Shown in pieces: positions 59,375-64,000 of a stretch of DNA of 64,000 nt. Location of the stretch: NCBI GenBank assembly GCA_008508345.1, contig QNGE01001315.1, positions 1-64,000 on the forward strand, written 5' to 3'. Position numbers and translations under genes: made by a program. The first letter of the stretch is position 1; every line of letters begins with the position of its first letter. The DNA is from Paragonimus westermani. Its lineage: Eukaryota > Platyhelminthes > Trematoda > Plagiorchiida > Troglotrematidae. Below the pieces are notes generated by a model. That model was not told the origin of the DNA. It saw only the letters and a list, made by a program, of their open reading frames with translations, and did not search any database.

Positions 59375-59930
59375 TTTAATGGGCGTGTTTTATAAGCGGA
59401 GCAATTATACAGCCGCAATATATGGGCGAATATAGACTGTCGTAGGCAGACGACCAGTATGATTTTAGTCTTCCTGTGAAACACCGAGTATACAATGCCA
59501 CGCTGAAGGCAGTCCTATTGTACGGCTCCGAAACCTGGTCCCTTCGCGTGGAGAATGTTCGCAGAGTATCCGTTTTCGACCAACAATGTCTCCAAAACAT
59601 TGGCTGCGTTAGGTGGGTACACTGTTTCACCAGTGACGAAGTTGTCCAACGTTTCTTTGGGACGGATAAACCCTGTCGACCTTTGGGCTTGCTGATCTTG
59701 TCTCACAGTCTTCGTTGGCTTAGTCACATCTGATGAGTGCCAACCCACCACCAGCCGTTCGTACCTTGTAGTGGTTTAGGCAGGAAGCGACAGTCTGGTG
59801 GTCAGCATGGTACTCGGGTCCAAGGTTTGAAGGACACTGAACACCTTTAGTTGAGGGTGCTTTGTGGTACGACAAAGAATAGAAGTCAATGTCGCTCGCG
59901 TTATGGGTTTCTGTGTACATCGTTGCAATT
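59375..59930 (+). mobile_element. RTE-like LINE reverse transcriptase C-terminal remnant
   Basis: The plus-strand frame 59476-59733 reads 'VKHRVYNATLKAVLLYGSET', then 'WSLRVENVRRVSVFDQQCL' and 'LGLLILSHSLRWLSHI', the typical RTE C-terminal region (L-L-Y-G-x-E-T-W ... H-x-L-R-W-L-G-H-V). A stop follows at the R-M position. Frame-shifted tail sequence continues to about 59930 ('LVEGALWYDKE'). The upstream RT core is absent, as expected for a 5'-truncated LINE copy. Confidence 0.75.
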
Positions 59931-60382
59931 CTCTCTTTACTCCTCTGCGTCTTTTCCTTCTTTACCTGGTATATTGCTTTTCCTCATCATATTGTGGCAC
60001 GTTTGCCACTCCCTGTGGTTCTTCCGTGTTAAACGGCTAGTATGTATATATTTGTTTTATGAAATCCCTCCAGTTAGTTCATTGTTTTGTGAACTTGCGG
60101 TTAATTAATCAAGCGCTTTTTTGCTCCTTTCTGTTTCCCAACTTAAAGAATTTTTCCCCATCGTGCAGCTGTTTCACTTGAGCCAGTAATTACAAGTGTT
60201 AAGATTTCAAAACTAAATGTATGGTTTGTTCTTTACATTCACACTTGCAATAGTTAATACCCTACTCGTCCGCAGGCTCATTTATCGGACGTTTGTTCGT
60301 TTGGGATTGACTGTGTGTCGAACCAGGTTTTCTAATCGATTGCAAATGAAATTTTAACTTTCTAGAACTATGTATAGTGTTT

Positions 60383-60598
60383 TAAGATATCCGCACCAAA
60401 TTTGGTACGAATGAAGTTGAACAGTTTGGGCGTCGTGTTTAACGTGTTATTGATAAACAGGTTGGGAATAACACAACGTTACGAGCAAGTTGTAATACTC
60501 TACGTTTCAACCACCTGAGGAAGACCAACTGAGGTGGTTGAAACGTAGAGTATTACAACTTGATCGTAACGTTGTGTTATTCCCAATCTGTTTATCAA
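60383..60598. mobile_element. 216 bp palindromic mobile element with 14 bp target duplication (copy 2)
   Basis: It is flanked by exact direct repeats 'tatgtatagtgttt' at 60369-60382 and 60599-60612. It starts 'taagatatccgcaccaaat' and ends 'cccaatctgtttatcaa', like copy 1 at 34382. The inverted arms are shorter here (about 62 bases with two or three mismatches) around a loop of about 15 bases. The missing piece relative to copy 1 is the inner part of the palindrome. It contains CTGAGGA...GAAACG as in copy 1. Confidence 0.85.
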
Positions 60599-61071
60599 TA
60601 TGTATAGTGTTTGTTCACGAACGGTCTGCCTCCAAATCAGTGTGTAAATAAGGTGGGTTTGATGCAGCAAGACTGTCGTATCTTCTTTACCTTAGATCGA
60701 CTGTGCCCACTTCACGCTCAAAAAGGATTTGCTCCGTGGCTGTAGTAGGTTATTTTCTTCATTAAGTGCGCCCAGTGCAACAGCTTCTTATCTTGTGTAT
60801 ATGTTTTCCGCGCGGGAATATTTCTCCTCTGGATGATTCTTCATGTACGCAAGTACTGTACGATGTATGAATAAGGGCCTTCATGTAACAATTCGCAACA
60901 GTTTATGCGATTAGTTTTTGTCATCGATTGGTATGTCTGCGGCGTTGGCGTGTGTGAATATACAATGACGTTTTTGTTCTCTTCTGTACTGTCCATCTGT
61001 TTGGTTAACCTAGTTTTTATGCTCATTCTAGTCTTTGCTGTTACGTCATCTTTTCACACTTTGAATCACAG

Positions 61072-61338
61072 GGTATGAGTGAATTAGTCGGCCTGTTGTT
61101 AACCTATGTGATTGAGGAGGAAGACGTGTTTTGGGCTCTATCTCAGTTGATGGTCGGTTCGCGGCATCGTCTACATGGGCTGTTCATTCGAGACTTTCCT
61201 GGTCTCTATCGTCTGTTTGAGCATCACGAACGCATCCTGAAACGGCTCCTCCCGCGCGTCAGCAAGCACTTTGCAGACCAGGAATTGTCCACATCTACCT
61301 ATGCACTCAAATGGTTCATGCAATGTTTCATGGACCGG
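61072..61338 (+). CDS. TBC RabGAP (RN-tre/USP6NL-like), exon after the glutamine finger
   Basis: A 267-base exon, 89 codons in phase 0, after the acceptor AATCACAG and before GTGAGT. It continues 'GYCQ' with G-M-S-E-L-V-G-L-L-L, then 'EEEDVFWALSQLM', 'HGLFIRDFPGLYRLFEHHER', 'ILKRLLPRVSKHF' and 'STYALKWFMQCFMDR'. These are the central and C-terminal TBC helices (E-E-D-A-F-W-A-L, H-G-F-F-x-x-F-P, Y-x-x-K-W-F-x-Q-C-F-x-D-R). The next exon should begin with the P-F-x-L-x-L-R-x-W-D motif but was not found before 64000. With the preceding exon this is the surest gene evidence in the window. Confidence 0.95.
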
Positions 61339-64000
61339 GTGAGTTTAACAATATTTTGATCTCATCATGATTATGTAAGTGGGAGAATGGATTATGTTGT
61401 CCTGCGCGGAGTAGCTAGGTTAATGACCCAGGTGTCTAAATATAGCTTGTTTGCTCTGTGGTGATATCATCATTTCCTATGGTATCCTCATCGAGTTTTA
61501 TGTTTCTTCTGAAATTAACAGCGTTTTTGGCTGTGTACTCGTTTTTCAACCGTCACATCGAGCTTTCAACTCCTAAGCAGACCACTGTTGCCACTGTTCA
61601 CATTCTCAAGTCTTTCTTGTGTTTCCTGGGCATTCAATCAGTTTTAAACATCCTTCAGTTTCTTACTGATATAGGCACGTAACAATGGATTGACAAGAAA
61701 TTTTCATTTCCTAATTATATAGTCGTACATTTCATTTGAGTGAAAACGCAGTGCACTAAGGTTTCTGTTTAGTACGCCTACCTCACGAAATTAATCCGGT
61801 ATCCGTTGCCACACTCCACTGGGCTTGGACTAGCGGAAACAATTTTCGCTCAGCTTTGCATCAGTAGCGGTTCGTTGTTCACTCGCTCCACACTACTGGT
61901 ACATTCATGCTTGTCTTCATCTGTGCCCGCTTGTTGCGCACTAAACCGACTTCGATGCTGTTCGAGGTTGAAATCACAGTCTCGCCTCTGATTATCCGTG
62001 TGTTCAATGAACGGTGACATCGTGACCTTCTCATGACCTCACTGTAGACGGGGCCCATTCCTTTCTCAACGTCTGCTTATGTGTTACGTTGATCCAGCTA
62101 CGGATAATGAAATGTTTGTGTGTGTGTTGTTCTTCGCAAGAGCGCGATCATTTGTGTCATCAAAGTCGTGTTTTGTGATATACGAAGAAAACTGGCTGTG
62201 ACCTTTACTCAAATGTAATATTATTTTCCTTTGCAAATACAATTTTCCGCCTCTCGCGTGAATCTGTTCGCAACGGACGATTGTTTTTAGTAAAAATCGG
62301 TGAGCACCCCAGGAAAATAGTGTCACCACAAGTTCACACGCGTATGTGTACGATTAGATTCCGCTTACCATCAACCATTAGTCATGTGGAACTGGCGATC
62401 TTGTTAGTAACATCAACTTGTGACTGTCGCTGCTGTCCATCTTGAGAGTACTGCACCTACTTTTAATAACTGGCGCCATGTTGCCCGGTTATGTCACCAA
62501 CCGGTACACATGGAGCACTGCTACCATTGAAAGCAGTCGATTCGGAAGTTTCGCTTTTAATAGGGTTCATCGCCGGTACTACCCAATGGTAATATGTTAG
62601 TTGACCTAACGACTCCACTTGACTTAACATTGTCACTGTTCAGTTCTGGTCATCTGGTTTCACATTTCTTCGCTTGCTAATGTGTGCGGAAGATCTCGAT
62701 ATTGAAGGTTGTTGTTTCATTTTGCATACTGGGTTAATGCGTTTACCCTCTACTACTTATTTATTGTGCCTTCAGTTATAAACATTTTCGCCTCATTGAC
62801 ACAAGAGTCGAACTTCAGATCACAGCGCAGAAGAGAACGCGTGTCACACTTGAACTTGTGTTAGGATCTTGTGTGTTCGATTCCAAATTTCATCCGGTCA
62901 AGACTTGGCAGTGTAAATCTCTGCTCTCGATGTAGATCCAAATCTGTTGATGGCGTTCACTTCCAAAGTTTGTAGGGTGCAAATCGTTCATCAGATTAAT
63001 TGAGGCAGATGGTGGGACGTATTATGTTGATCATATTGAGCTGCATCATACTCAACATGCTTCTGATCTACATGTCCACAGGAGATTTCATATGATGCAT
63101 CGGAGTTTTTATACTTATGGTTGATTTCGTTGTCTTTGGAAGGGGCCAGTGATATAGAATGCGTTCAGCTGTTCTCGTTAACCACAGCTCTGATTTGTCC
63201 TAGGTATTCATGCTCCTCTAGAAAATAATTCCACGTAAAGTTCTTTGGTTAATTGGCTACCTGACCATCTTTCTGTAGCTCGTTTAGGTGACTCAGGAGA
63301 TAATATGTCAGGGGTTTTCGTAGTTCGATCTGTGTGAGTTTTTTAATCAGCTGTTGGCGTTTTTTGTTAGTTTACCTTCTGTTATGCTTTCTTTTGCATA
63401 AAGTTATCAGCCTTTTATGGGAATGAGCCAATCGGAAATCTTTATCAGAAAAGCTGGGGAATGGTTTTACACATCGGACCGTTTGTCTGTACGGTATAGA
63501 ATGATTATTCGAATAGTGTGTGAGGATTACCCGAAACATAAACATTAAGAAATGTGATCTAATCGTCAGTTTTATGTCCCGCGGCTAGTGGCAGTTGGCC
63601 GTGATCTTAGTTTTTCTTCCTCCATGCGAGCTTGATTGGCTAGCCGGGTGAGCAAACATTTTTACACATTACTCCACTTTACTCCATCGTGCGATGTGAT
63701 TTACCATAGCTACCGGGCACTCGCTGGACTAATCTGTTTGTTTTTCTGGTATAACATTACACTGGTTCCCGATTTTACGCCCCAGTCTACTGGTGAACGC
63801 CTGCGAACTTTCCACCAAATGGTTCATAAACTCGTAGCTTTAAATTGATTCATTGTACAGTAGTTCTAAAGCACAATTGAGGTTCTATGAAGTATGGATT
63901 TTCACACAGCTTTGGGACTGTAGATGGTGAGTTGAAACAACAACGAAACCGGTCATGGAATGTCAGCTTGAGGGTGAGCATCAAAAACCATTACAAACAT
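61339..64000. other. Probable downstream intron, nothing recognised
   Basis: No TBC continuation, known domain or repeat family was found. The plus-strand frames at 61458-61682 and 63636-63848 are hydrophobic chance openings without splice-site support. Confidence 0.5.

Larger units (their letters stand above)
54723..61071 (+). other. Intron between the last two visible TBC exons (6.3 kb)
   Basis: Donor GTAAGT, acceptor GAATCACAG. It contains an RTE tail (59.4-59.9 kb) and palindromic element copy 2 (60.38-60.60 kb). I recognise nothing in 55.1-59.3 kb beyond unsupported short frames. Confidence 0.8.

Noticed and set aside
1..64000. CRISPR arrays, bacterial operons, rRNA or functional tRNA genes
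   Set aside because: No regularly spaced repeats, ribosomal sequences or complete cloverleaf were seen; only tRNA-like SINE boxes are present.

Overview
The window looks like nuclear DNA from a parasitic flatworm, most likely a digenean trematode with a large, repeat-rich genome. The grounds are introns of 5 to 17 kb, CR1-like and RTE-like LINEs of the kind common in flukes, a Gypsy-type LTR element, a Penelope-like GIY-YIG fragment, and a SINE-like element with a schistosome SM-alpha-style hammerhead ribozyme. The species cannot be fixed from sequence alone. There are no prokaryotic genes, operons, CRISPR arrays or rRNA. One scaffold gap (71 N) and two single-N joins flanked by exact duplicates show a draft assembly.

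One host gene is recognisable, on the + strand: a RabGAP of the TBC family, closest by eye to RN-tre/USP6NL. Exons are visible at about 20014-20156, 32292-32334, 37767-37874, 54546-54722 and 61072-61338. All joins have GT/AG borders and compatible phases, and the split His codon between exons 1 and 2 fits. Both catalytic signatures of a TBC domain are present (I-x-x-D-x-x-R and Y-x-Q, in the 54.5 kb exon). The exon expected between 37.9 and 54.5 kb (start of the TBC domain) and everything after 61338 were not found. About two thirds of the window is therefore introns of this gene.

Layout: 0-2.6 kb, a decayed CR1-like LINE (+). 4.3-4.5 kb, an inverted tRNA-like repeat. 4.9-5.7 kb, Gypsy gag remains (-). 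9.4-15.5 kb, three decayed CR1-like LINEs (+). 15.87-19.85 kb, a decayed DNA transposon with terminal inverted repeats, a CACTA-like transposase and a second DUF4806-like reading frame. 20.0 kb, TBC exon 1. 20.3-28.4 kb, a diverged repeat pair and three CR1-like LINEs (-), the last interrupted by a 323 bp insertion with an 11 bp target duplication. 29.5-29.9 kb, SINE-like sequence with a complete hammerhead. 33.7-36.4 kb, an RTE-like RT joined to a Gypsy pol fragment (-), the RTE part interrupted by a 265 bp palindromic element with a 14 bp target duplication. 40.6-41.05 kb, Penelope-like GIY-YIG (-). 46.2-50.1 kb, RTE tails (-). 53.0-54.2 kb, an intact RTE endonuclease reading frame with its 5' region (-). 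54.2-54.5 kb, SINE-like. 59.4-59.9 kb, RTE tail (+). 60.37-60.61 kb, a second palindromic element.

Almost every transposon coding region is broken by stops and frameshifts. The exception is the 288-codon RTE endonuclease frame near 53-54 kb, which looks young. Most open reading frames over 60 codons elsewhere are chance openings in introns.
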